DNA of 64,000 bases from Phoma sp. XZ068. Lineage: Eukaryota; Ascomycota; Dothideomycetes; Pleosporales; Didymellaceae. This document shows, one piece after another, positions 56,786 through 64,000 of this stretch. Under the pieces are notes generated by a model. That model did no database searches and was not told the origin of the DNA. It saw nothing but the letters and a program-made list of their open reading frames with translations. The stretch spans positions 1,860,001 through 1,924,000 of the forward strand of contig RBKR01000005.1 in assembly GCA_004835665.1 (NCBI GenBank), written 5' to 3'. A program made the position numbers and the translations under genes. Position 1 is the stretch's first letter, and every line of letters begins with the position of its first letter.

Positions 56786-58474
56786 TCATACTTCGTCTAC
56801 AGGGTGGAACAACTCTAGCAGCGTCATCTGGCGCAGCGGCGCATCTGCGACAGAGCTCACTGGGCTTGCGTGTGCCTGCGACAGCTCAACAACGCTGTTG
56901 TCGTCCTCCTCGCTGTCAAGAATCTCCTCAATTGCATAGCTCGCTGTCGGCGCGTCTGCCTCAATGCTCAGCATCTCTTTTTCGCCGATAGGACACCCAG
57001 CGATGCCTTCTGGCCCTAGCCAGTTCTCAAGCGCCTTGCTCGCAGCGCAGACGTCTGGGCGGATCTTCTTCACCAGTTCAATCCAGGCATCCAGGCCCCA
57101 GGCGCGGACTGTGGACTCGATCCAGGAGCTTGCAATCTTGTCGTGTGGCATGAGCATGAGCGTGCCCCAGCCTAATCCCTCGGCGACCCTGTACCAGCGC
57201 GTGGCTACTGTCAGGCGTTTGCGGAAGGCCTCTCTATCCTTGGGAGTAGCGTGTGGGTTGACGAGCGCCAGTAGGGCTGCGATGGCCTCGGTGCGGACCT
57301 GCCCCTTGCCGTTGCGGCTGCGCGATCTGCTGCGGCTGCTGCTGATCGCGTGGTCGTCCTCCTGGATCTGAAGGATCTTGTCGGCGTACGCCTTGCCTAG
57401 CAGCGCTTCAGCCCACCTGTACTCGATGTTCACAGCAGCCAGCATGCCCGCGTAGCGCCTGCACCTGTCCCAAGCCAGGCAGAACTCTCCATCTGTTGTG
57501 CTGGGGTAGGCAGACTGCAATAGAGGCACATCGCGCCCTCGCTGCGAGTAGCGAAGCACGTCGTGCCGCACAGCGACCCCACCCCCAAAGGGCGAACCGC
57601 GCTCCCGCCAGGTCTGCAGGAACTGGGCAGCGTGGTGGCGAGAAGATGGGTTGCCCAGCGCGCGCGCCTTCTCCAGAAGCTCGCAAGCCTTGGCATAGGG
57701 CGCCTGGGCAGTGCTGTAGAAGTCGGCGTGCTCTGCGACGGGCTGTTTGATGATCCACGCGACAAGAGCCTCATCTTGTCGCGAGATGGAAGCATACGCC
57801 GCGCGCTCTGCAGAGGACGCCTCGCTGCCCGGCTCTCTCAAGCCAAGACTGAGCCGGTTCTTGCGGCGAGCATCGTCTAGTTTCCTCGTGCGTGCTTGCT
57901 CAGCGCGGCGGTTGTTGTTGGTGATGCTGGTGGTGCGCTGCGCAAATTGTTCACCGTGCTCTGGCTGCTGAGGGCTGCTTAGAGGCGTCTCTGCGGGTTC
58001 CGTGCGCGCGCGCTTTGGCGGCAACACGCACAAAGAAGGAGTTGGCCGCTTTCTGCGATCAGCAGGAGAGGCAGACGGCTTTTGCGCGGATGGCGGTGCT
58101 TCCCCCGTGCCTTCTGCAAGCGACTGGGCTGCGCAGACGAGGCGATTCCAGGCCTCGTCAGACAAGGCGCCCTCTGGCAGCGATTCGTGCAACAACCAGA
58201 TGGCGGAGAGGAGAGAGTGGGCAACGAAGACTGGCTTGCACACGCTGTCGGTGTCTTCGGTTGGGACCAGCCAGCCTGCGCTGTGAGGTCTGTGGTGGCT
58301 GCTGCGCTTCGAGCTTGGAACCGTTGCCTGGCAGGAGAAGAGCTTCGCGTAGTCTTCATTTGGCGGATCGTACCCATACTTGTCTACAATGCTGAGCTCG
58401 CTCGCGAAAGGAAAGCTGCGCGCGCCCCCGTCAAACTGCTCAGCAGCCTCGCATAACGTAGTTGACCAACCCAT
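56786..58474 (-). CDS. Module protein A1 (unrecognised family, paralogue of 61,697-63,490)
   Basis: 562 residues, intronless, ATG at 58,474. No known domain is recognised. It shares long blocks with the gene at 61,697: AAEQFDGGARSFPFASE near the N-terminus, RPHSAGWLVP, VCKPVFVAHSLLSAIWLL, NNRRAEQARTRKL, AYASISRQDE, YRWAEALLGKAY and GWGTLMLMPHD. The middle (about 120-210) is low-complexity, Pro/Ser/Arg-rich with basic clusters suited to nuclear import, and an RSRSRSRNGKG stretch lies near residue 385. It ends in an acidic segment (EEILDSEEDDN) and a final LRQMTLLELFHP, which resembles a PCNA-interacting peptide. The gene is head-to-head with the OrsD-like gene. A role in replication or mobility of the module is only inference. 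Confidence 0.75.
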   Translation of the reverse strand: MGWSTTLCEAAEQFDGGARSFPFASELSIVDKYGYDPPNEDYAKLFSCQATVPSSKRSSHHRPHSAGWLVPTEDTDSVCKPVFVAHSLLSAIWLLHESLPEGALSDEAWNRLVCAAQSLAEGTGEAPPSAQKPSASPADRRKRPTPSLCVLPPKRARTEPAETPLSSPQQPEHGEQFAQRTTSITNNNRRAEQARTRKLDDARRKNRLSLGLREPGSEASSAERAAYASISRQDEALVAWIIKQPVAEHADFYSTAQAPYAKACELLEKARALGNPSSRHHAAQFLQTWRERGSPFGGGVAVRHDVLRYSQRGRDVPLLQSAYPSTTDGEFCLAWDRCRRYAGMLAAVNIEYRWAEALLGKAYADKILQIQEDDHAISSSRSRSRSRNGKGQVRTEAIAALLALVNPHATPKDREAFRKRLTVATRWYRVAEGLGWGTLMLMPHDKIASSWIESTVRAWGLDAWIELVKKIRPDVCAASKALENWLGPEGIAGCPIGEKEMLSIEADAPTASYAIEEILDSEEDDNSVVELSQAHASPVSSVADAPLRQMTLLELFHPVDEV

Positions 58475-58574
58475 GAGGTAGATAATTAATTCAGGAGGTA
58501 GGTAACTAATTCAGGAGGTAGGTAATTAGTGTAAGAGGTAGTTGATCAATGTATAGGGTAGTAGCCGGTGTGGT
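58455..58574. repeat. Tandem 20-bp repeats overlapping the start of gene A1
   Basis: GAGGTA-type words recur exactly every 20 bp at 58475, 58495, 58515, 58535 and (AGGGTA) 58555, with a degenerate unit at 58455 overlapping the first codons of A1. Each unit ends in an AT-rich, partly palindromic core (GTTGATCAAT, GTAACTAATTC, GTTGACCAAC). The 20-bp period is about two helical turns, so bound proteins would sit on one face of the DNA. Confidence 0.7.
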
Positions 58575-58994
58575 GGTGGAACGATCGAGGGTGGTGGTGG
58601 CCGCTGAACTTTCGTACAAATTGCCGCCGAAAGTCGGTCCGCATCACCACACCAAACCACACCAACCAGCCACCTGCTTGTAGCAACAACAGAGTGAAAA
58701 GTAACTCTCTTTTTGGGTAAGGTTTTAGAAATTCAGATACAGTGTTTTGAGTTGCACTCGCACAGAAACACTGTCCAACGTTGTCCGCGTAGTTTTGGCG
58801 AGGCAGAACCGTGCAGAGGTTTGATCGTCATTGCGCAGACTACATTGCATCCACCCATCCAATCAGAGAACATAGGGATATTGGCCAAATTTAGAACGGT
58901 GATACAACGGAGGAAAACGAAATTAAAGAGGTTGGTAAGGAGAGGGGAAGACACAAGTTTAGATAGTAAATAGAGCCCAACTGAAGATTAGAAG
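58575..58994. promoter_or_regulatory. Divergent intergenic region with inverted repeats and repeat R2
   Basis: GGTGTGGTGGTG at 58567-58578 pairs with CATCACCACACC at 58642-58653, and inside it ACTTTCG (58608-58614) pairs with CGAAAGT (58628-58634), giving a possible large cruciform. Repeat R2 at 58,754-58,840 matches R1 around the pogo insertion. The OrsD-like start codon lies 155 bp further on. Confidence 0.5.
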
Positions 58995-61376
58995 ATGCAC
59001 TTGCAACCGCAAAGCACAATGGATCAATTCAACACCATATTCGTGCATATCCCCAGCTGCCGCATCGTTGTTTGCAAAGAATGCGGCATAGGCGTCGTCA
59101 AGGCCCATGTAGCTACCCACTTGAACAGCAAGCATGCATATGTAACCGTAAGCACACGAACAGACATTGCCCAGGCTGTGTGGGCAATGAACGACTTGGC
59201 AGAAAACGAGGATGAAGTCGTGTATCCAGAGCCAGGATCCGATCCGATTCCCCATTTGAGGATATGGCAAGACGGTTTCAAGTGCGAAGCAAAGGAGAAC
59301 GATACAACAGCATGTGGCTACATCCGCCGGACCGTGCAAGACATGCAGCTACATTGCCGTAACAAGCACAACTGGACGAACCCACAGAAGAGAGGGCGGA
59401 CGTCCAAAGGGTCGCGCAGAGAGACCAACCGCATGTGGGTGGAGGGTGTACATTGCCAAAAGTTTACGCACGCAGGACGGTTGGGGCGTTTGTTTGAAGT
59501 CAGACGCCAGAACAGAGAGGACACAGGAGGAGAAAGCGTGACCATCCAGCGGCAGTTGGAGGCAGTGTTCCAAGAGACCACCGCCGTGCTAGACGAGGTC
59601 GACAAGAACGTCAACGCCCGGATCGACCCAGACCACAACCGGCATGTCACACACGCATGGCTGAACCGGACCGGTTGGGCCCGTCATTTGGGCAGCTTAG
59701 ACCGCGAATGGTTGCTAGAGTTGACCCAAAAACCCAAGAAGAACGAGAAGGCGTTGAGCAAGGTCTGCTGGGCGGTAAAGATGGTGATTTGGAAGGCCCA
59801 GCAGGCGTCACGTCCGAGCATTGTCGGTTTTCCAGCAATGAACTATGTCAACCGCCGCGAGATGGGAAGCGAGACCAACGAGAAGCCGTTCAATGCACGC
59901 CAGACAGGCAAAACGATGACCAAGTATGCCGGTTGGTGGTTGTCCTTCATCCGCTACATTTGGCGGAGCCATGAGTTGGAGACTGTTGAAGCGCAGGAAA
60001 CAGAGGCGGAGGAGGAAGAGGATAGGGGTGAGGGAGAGAATAGGGGTGAAGGAGAGAACGTGGAGGGTGCATCGAAGGGAGTTAGGGGACAGAGGCCGCC
60101 GTATCGATTGACAGCGAGCCAGATCGTGTGGCTGCGGAAGATCAAGCAAGTCGTAGGTGAGGACGAGGAAGAAGCCGAAGCCGAAGCCGAAAGCGAGCGT
60201 CAACCGATCGAAGGCGGAGACAACAACTCGGACAGTGAAGAGCAAATGGACGAAGAGGAGGAGGCATTGTTGGAGGGTCATGTGTTGGGGTTTTTGCTGT
60301 CGCTGTTGGACCATCATTTGAAGGACAACGAGTACAAGAGTGCGTTCGTCAGCGCCACAGCAGTCATGGGGGTAGACAGCGATCGTGGGTGGAAGGACGC
60401 GTTGGCATACACGCCTATAATTTCCGCCGTCGTTACCGTTGCAAGGATGTTGGTGTTGTACATGGCGGTGAAGACGCGTCAAGACCGCGTGGCCGAGCTG
60501 ATGGAGAAGGAGGGATTCGCCCAGCAGGACGCCGAAGAGTTGGCTACAAGCCATTTTGAGTTGGTTCAGGAGAGCGCCAATCGTTTCATGACGCTGACTA
60601 GCTACGGCGGCACACCCAGCCCGATGGATTGGCTGTTGCGATTGAGGACGTATGGCATGAAGATTCGGTTCAACACAAACGTGGACGGCGTGATCGAGTG
60701 GGTCGGGGACACATTGTTGTACGGCCACATTCGGTTCACAATGCCCGGTTTGCGGTCGATGATCCACGGGTTGGTGGAGACGTCACGGTTCGAGTTGCAA
60801 AAGCAGTTGATGTTGCTAGACATCAACGAGGATGGTCGGTTAGCGGAAGGGGCCACGCCGTTGCCAGCCATTGATTGGGACAACATCGTCGACAACCCAG
60901 CCGAGATGAAGGTTGGGTGGAATTTCTTCCAGGACAAGCGCAACACGTTCGGAGGCGTAGACGGGAAAAGTTGGTTGGCTCATCGCGTGATCCACGAGAA
61001 GAGGTTACGAGAGGCATTTGTAGATGTCCAAGCCACCGACCCAGCCGCACCCGAAGGGCGCGGGGTGGTGTGGAGAACCCGGGCGGTGAGAGATTACGAG
61101 AAGGCCATGCAAGCGTTCCGAGAGCATTTGTTAGTTTTGGTGCACATGGCCGGGGGACAGCCAGCACGCGGAACGGAAGTGGTGACGGTCCAGTACATGA
61201 ACTGTCCGAATGGCGAGAGCCGTGGTGTGTTCATCGAGGACGGGTTGATGGTGTATGTGACTATGTACCACAAAGGCATCGGGGCCAGCGCAAAGGCCAA
61301 GATCATCCACCGTTATCTAACCCAGATGGGTAGGCCAACCATTCCAATGGTTGATTTAGGGGTACGGATTTGTTAG
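58995..61376 (+). CDS. Large protein with OrsD-like C2H2 N-terminus, probably 3'-truncated
   Basis: 793 residues, intronless; ATG at 58,995, with a second in-frame ATG at 59,019 (MDQFNTIFVH). Residues 22-50 hold a finger CKECGIGVVKAHVATHLNSKH (C27, C30, H42, H47), followed by a second Cys/His cluster (FKCEAKENDTTACGYIRR, LHCRNKHNW) as in the OrsD/DUF3505 family. The centre is helical with acidic Glu-rich runs (about 330-425). From residue 555 come LLRLRTYGMKIRFNTN, LYGHIRFTMPGLRSMIHGL and HLLVLVHMAGGQPARGTEVVTVQY, a block also legible in the RIPped relic at 46,500-47,300. In that relic the frame continues past IIHRYL; here it changes to unrelated residues and stops 20 codons later. I infer loss of a C-terminal part, which in related fungal proteins may lead to helicase-type domains. 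Function unknown. Confidence 0.78.
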   Translation: MHLQPQSTMDQFNTIFVHIPSCRIVVCKECGIGVVKAHVATHLNSKHAYVTVSTRTDIAQAVWAMNDLAENEDEVVYPEPGSDPIPHLRIWQDGFKCEAKENDTTACGYIRRTVQDMQLHCRNKHNWTNPQKRGRTSKGSRRETNRMWVEGVHCQKFTHAGRLGRLFEVRRQNREDTGGESVTIQRQLEAVFQETTAVLDEVDKNVNARIDPDHNRHVTHAWLNRTGWARHLGSLDREWLLELTQKPKKNEKALSKVCWAVKMVIWKAQQASRPSIVGFPAMNYVNRREMGSETNEKPFNARQTGKTMTKYAGWWLSFIRYIWRSHELETVEAQETEAEEEEDRGEGENRGEGENVEGASKGVRGQRPPYRLTASQIVWLRKIKQVVGEDEEEAEAEAESERQPIEGGDNNSDSEEQMDEEEEALLEGHVLGFLLSLLDHHLKDNEYKSAFVSATAVMGVDSDRGWKDALAYTPIISAVVTVARMLVLYMAVKTRQDRVAELMEKEGFAQQDAEELATSHFELVQESANRFMTLTSYGGTPSPMDWLLRLRTYGMKIRFNTNVDGVIEWVGDTLLYGHIRFTMPGLRSMIHGLVETSRFELQKQLMLLDINEDGRLAEGATPLPAIDWDNIVDNPAEMKVGWNFFQDKRNTFGGVDGKSWLAHRVIHEKRLREAFVDVQATDPAAPEGRGVVWRTRAVRDYEKAMQAFREHLLVLVHMAGGQPARGTEVVTVQYMNCPNGESRGVFIEDGLMVYVTMYHKGIGASAKAKIIHRYLTQMGRPTIPMVDLGVRIC

Positions 61377-61696
61377 GGACCAGGGCTACAGATTTGCCGC
61401 GGATATCTTATCATGGGTACGGTTGGTTTTTCTCCCAACTACGGTCGTTCTGCAACAACAGATTGGATCTGCTTCAAACTTGGACATATGTTTTGCGACA
61501 ATAACCCGCATTACCTGTGCAAGTTGTAGCGAAATCGGCTTTGTAAATCATGGGGGTAGGGTTTAATGTTGTGGTTAGGGTTGCGCTAGCGCGCGGACAA
61601 CAACTGCATCAACACAGCAGAACATCAACACTGTAAACACCAACGCAAGAAAGTAACACACTAAATGCACAGCACAGAGCAATTGATTACAGCACA
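61377..61696. other. Gap between the two modules
   Basis: No gene seen. The segment 61,550-61,585 (GGGTAGGGTTTAATGTTGTGGTTAGGG) faintly resembles 54,425-54,445 left of the pogo element, so it may be a diverged module boundary. No inverted repeats found. Confidence 0.4.
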
Positions 61697-63490
61697 CTAT
61701 GTGCCTGCAAAAGGCTTACAGAGCTCGATCAAGGTAAGCTGGCGCATTGCACGGGCGGCCGCAGGGCTGTTTGTAGTCCTTTGGGAGGGCGCAGGCTTGA
61801 CGCTGTGGTTGTCACCATCTTCGCCGTCTTCCAGCTCGCTGTCTTCAATCTCCTCCACTTGCGTCGCTGATGTCGGCGTGTTTGCCTCGATCGACAGCGT
61901 TGCCTTCTCGCTGATGGATCCGCCAGAGATGCCTTCTGAGCCTAGCCAGGCGTCCAAGGCCATGCTTGCTTTGTGGGCCACCGGATTCGCCTTCGCAACC
62001 AACGTGAGCCAGATGTGCCAGAAGGGGATGCGGAGATCGTTCTCGACCCACGAGTTGGAGATGATGTCGTGCGGCATCAGGCAGAGCATACCCCAGCCAA
62101 GCTGCTTGGCTGCTTCGTACCAGCGGAGCGCTTGGTGCAGCCGCTTCTTGAATCGCTGACGCTGCTGACGCCCCGACGTAGCGGTGACGGACAGCAGCAG
62201 GGCGTCCATGGCCTCGGAGCTGACTTTGCCCCTGCCGCCTCGGTTCTTGGCATCCCTGCTGCGGGCGACGTCTTGCTCCTTGATCTGGTCCATCCTCTCG
62301 GTGTACGCCTTGCCGAGGAAAGCCATGGCCCAGCGGTACTTGATATGGATGATATCCAGCTCCTGCTCGTAGCGATCGCACAGGCTCCAGGCGGAGGCGA
62401 GCGCGCTCTTCGGCACCGTCGAGGCACTGCTCTTCTGCGACAGCGACCAGCGGGTGCGCGAGGAAGCGGGCGGGCGATCCTCCACGGACTCCTGCGCAAA
62501 GGGTGAACCTTGTGTGCGCCAGCTCCGCAGAAAGGCAGCCGCAGAGGCCTGGGAGGTATTATTGCCGATGGAGCGGGCCTTGTCGAGCATGCCAGAAGCT
62601 GTCAGGTAAGGCGCTGGGGCACTGCTGTACAGGTTGTCGCCATCATCGACCGGCTGCTTGAGGATCCAAGAGATGAACGGCTCATCCTGCCGCGAGATGG
62701 AGGCATAGGCACCGTGTTCCCTGCGAGACGCTGAGTCGGGCGGCGGTACCAACCCAAGGTCCTGTTTCTTCTGCGCTCGTATGAGCTCCAGCTTCCTGGC
62801 GCGCTCCCGCTCAGCACGGCGGTTTTTGTTAGAGACGCTTGTGATCTGGGCGGGTTCCTCCTGTCCAACCTGTCCATGGACGGGCTCTTTGGGGTCCTCG
62901 GCCGCCTCGGGTTCGCAGGGCGGCGCAAGCTGCTCAGGTTCCTCCGCTTCGTCCTCTGCTTCCAGCGGCGTCGCAGGGCTGGGAGGCTCGGTGGCTTGTC
63001 GGAGGCGCTTCAACGGCCGCGCTGAGCTGGATGCAGCAGCACGCTTTGTCGACGGTGGTGGGGAATCGCGGGGCCGCTGCGCTGAAGGGGGTTCCTTCTG
63101 GAAGCCGTCGCTCGGGCTGCTGGCAAGATCCTGCGCTGCAGAGACCAGCCGGGCCCAAGCATCAGCAGGCAGCGCGTCCTCGTCGAGCGTCTCCTTCAAC
63201 AGCCATATCGCCGACAGCGCGGAGTGGGCGACAAAGACAGGCTTGCAGACACTCGTCTCGGCCGGAATCAGCCAGCCTGCGCTGTGCGGGCGCAATAGAG
63301 CATCACGCTGCGAGTCCGAGACAGTGGCCTTGTTCCAAAACAGCTTTCGGTAGTCCAGGTTCGGCGGGTCGTATGCGAGCCTGTGGGCAAAGCTCGACTC
63401 GCTGGCTAGCGGGAAGCTCCGGGGCCCGCCATCGAATTGCTCGGCGGCATCTTCCAACGCGGAGATCCAGGGTAGATTAGATGGTGACAT
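61697..63490 (-). CDS. Module protein A2 (paralogue of A1)
   Basis: 597 residues, intronless, ATG at 63,490. Shares the A1 architecture: ALEDAAEQFDGGPRSFPLASE, RPHSAGWLIP, VCKPVFVAHSALSAIWLLKE, a longer low-complexity Pro/Ala/Glu-rich middle (about 125-235), NKNRRAERERARKLE, AYASISRQDEPFISWILKQPV, YRWAMAFLGKAYTERM and GWGMLCLMPHDIISNSW. The C-terminus again has an acidic run (VEEIEDSELEDGEDGDN) and finishes MRQLTLIELCKPFAGT, aligning with the A1 end. Divergence from A1 is large, so the duplication is not recent and is probably below the similarity that RIP recognises. Head-to-head with a second OrsD-like gene. Confidence 0.75.
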   Translation of the reverse strand: MSPSNLPWISALEDAAEQFDGGPRSFPLASESSFAHRLAYDPPNLDYRKLFWNKATVSDSQRDALLRPHSAGWLIPAETSVCKPVFVAHSALSAIWLLKETLDEDALPADAWARLVSAAQDLASSPSDGFQKEPPSAQRPRDSPPPSTKRAAASSSARPLKRLRQATEPPSPATPLEAEDEAEEPEQLAPPCEPEAAEDPKEPVHGQVGQEEPAQITSVSNKNRRAERERARKLELIRAQKKQDLGLVPPPDSASRREHGAYASISRQDEPFISWILKQPVDDGDNLYSSAPAPYLTASGMLDKARSIGNNTSQASAAAFLRSWRTQGSPFAQESVEDRPPASSRTRWSLSQKSSASTVPKSALASAWSLCDRYEQELDIIHIKYRWAMAFLGKAYTERMDQIKEQDVARSRDAKNRGGRGKVSSEAMDALLLSVTATSGRQQRQRFKKRLHQALRWYEAAKQLGWGMLCLMPHDIISNSWVENDLRIPFWHIWLTLVAKANPVAHKASMALDAWLGSEGISGGSISEKATLSIEANTPTSATQVEEIEDSELEDGEDGDNHSVKPAPSQRTTNSPAAARAMRQLTLIELCKPFAGT

Positions 63491-63703
63491 AACTGTTTGT
63501 TTGTTGATGTAGGAGATACGGCGGAAGAAGAAGGATGTTCGTTGGGTTCAGCCCCTGACCAGGGTAACGGACCGAACGGAGATCAGCCCGTACAACATGA
63601 GCGGGCGCACAAGCTGGGGTGCGAAACTCAACATAATTCAGAGATAAGAGCAGTCGCCTCAAGGAAAAAAAACACACACAGAGGCTCGCAGAGGACCGCT
63701 AAC
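63491..63703. promoter_or_regulatory. Short divergent intergenic region of module 2
   Basis: 213 bp between the ATGs of A2 and the second OrsD-like gene; much shorter than in module 1 and without the 20-bp repeats or the R2 repeat. Confidence 0.4.
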
Positions 63704-64000
63704 ATGTCAGAAGCCACCGTTGAGCATCAGTACTTTGAGCACTTGGCTGAGTACCAGGTAGCAGTGTGCAAGGAGTGCCGGTACGCAGTATGGCCGGACC
63801 AGATCGAGAGCCACTTGCAGAAGCAACACAAGAGGCCGCCAAAAAACGTTAGAGCTGTAGGGGATGCCGTCCGTCAGTGGGCGGGCTTGCTACAGTACCC
63901 CAGCGAGTGGACGGTACCAGACAACAACGTGCAGCCCATCCCCCAGCTGCCAGTATACGACGACGGCTTGCTGTGCCAACTTGAGCCCGAAAAATGCCGG
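63704..64000 (+). CDS. Second OrsD-like protein, N-terminal part (cut by window end)
   Basis: 99 codons are visible, open to the last base. The N-terminus carries CKECRYAVWPDQIESHLQKQH with C22, C25, H37 and H42, the same C-x2-C-x11-H-x4-H spacing as the gene at 58,995. A second Cys pair begins with LLCQLEPEKCR, equivalent to FKCEAKENDTTAC there. Region and orientation relative to A2 repeat the first module exactly. The rest, including any helicase-like part, lies outside the window. Confidence 0.75.
   Translation, partial: MSEATVEHQYFEHLAEYQVAVCKECRYAVWPDQIESHLQKQHKRPPKNVRAVGDAVRQWAGLLQYPSEWTVPDNNVQPIPQLPVYDDGLLCQLEPEKCR

Noticed and set aside
54320..61600. TTAGGG-like words near 54,348, 54,431 and 61,553 as telomeric repeats
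   Set aside because: Only single words, never an array; they occur in ordinary sequence.
56786..63490. Large plus-strand open frames opposite A1 and A2 as genes
   Set aside because: They are shadows in GC-rich DNA; only the minus-strand frames are conserved between the two paralogues.
54246..64000. A Starship-type giant element
   Set aside because: No tyrosine recombinase (DUF3435 captain) is visible in the window.
1..64000. CRISPR arrays, bacterial operons, tRNA or rRNA genes
   Set aside because: None seen; gene structure is eukaryotic and no cloverleaf or rRNA signature was noticed by eye.

Overview
The window looks like a chromosome of a filamentous ascomycete (Pezizomycotina). The genes have short introns (about 45-100 bp) with GTRNGT donors, CTAAC/CTGAC-like branch sites and YAG acceptors. 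The gene families are fungal (C2H2 plus fungal-specific transcription factor, fungal APC and sugar permeases, S53 peptidase). Two long blocks carry the extreme signature of repeat-induced point mutation (RIP): CpA/TpG almost absent, TpA everywhere, and in-frame TAG/TAA replacing CAG/CAA. The exact species cannot be read from the sequence. Intron-exon models were built by eye and each closes in frame.

Region 1 (1-3,000): sparse. It holds one small secreted cysteine-rich protein built from tandem 40-residue repeats, lying between two copies of a dispersed repeat, plus a fragment of the LTR family found further on.

Region 2 (3,300-29,250): a dense run of catabolic genes. It contains an amino-acid/choline-type permease, a serine beta-lactamase-fold hydrolase (broken by one stop), a SnoaL/NTF2-like protein, three zinc alcohol dehydrogenases, an SSADH-like aldehyde dehydrogenase, a 3-hydroxyisobutyrate-dehydrogenase-like enzyme, a carboxymuconolactone decarboxylase-like protein, an MFS sugar-type transporter (one in-frame stop), two metallo-beta-lactamase-fold lactonase/lactamase candidates, an Old Yellow Enzyme and a two-finger C2H2 regulator. 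Several genes are divergent pairs. Most intergenic regions carry GGGGTAA, usually 100-250 bp from a start codon, which suggests one regulon. A plausible joint role is import, ring opening, reduction/oxidation and feeding into succinate, but the substrate is unknown.

Region 3 (29,983-41,580) is a RIP island. It holds a complete Ty3/Gypsy chromovirus relic with both LTRs, a truncated inverted copy of the same family, and the 3' end of a Fot1/pogo transposase relic. Between the islands (41,600-44,240) survive a small PAH-domain gene and a sedolisin (S53) gene broken by a RIP-type stop.

Region 4 (44,240-54,245) is a second RIP island: a decayed gene of the same family as the large ORF at 58,995, then a third chromovirus copy whose outer LTR is cut off at 54,245.

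Region 5 (54,246-64,000) is un-RIPped. It starts with an intact pogo/Fot element with TA target duplication and 48-bp inverted repeats. Then comes a two-gene divergent module present twice in tandem: an unrecognised 560-600 residue protein on the minus strand, back to back with a protein that starts with an OrsD-like C2H2 domain on the plus strand. The RIPped relic is a third, dead instance of the plus-strand gene. This module is the best candidate for an undescribed mobile or selfish genetic unit.
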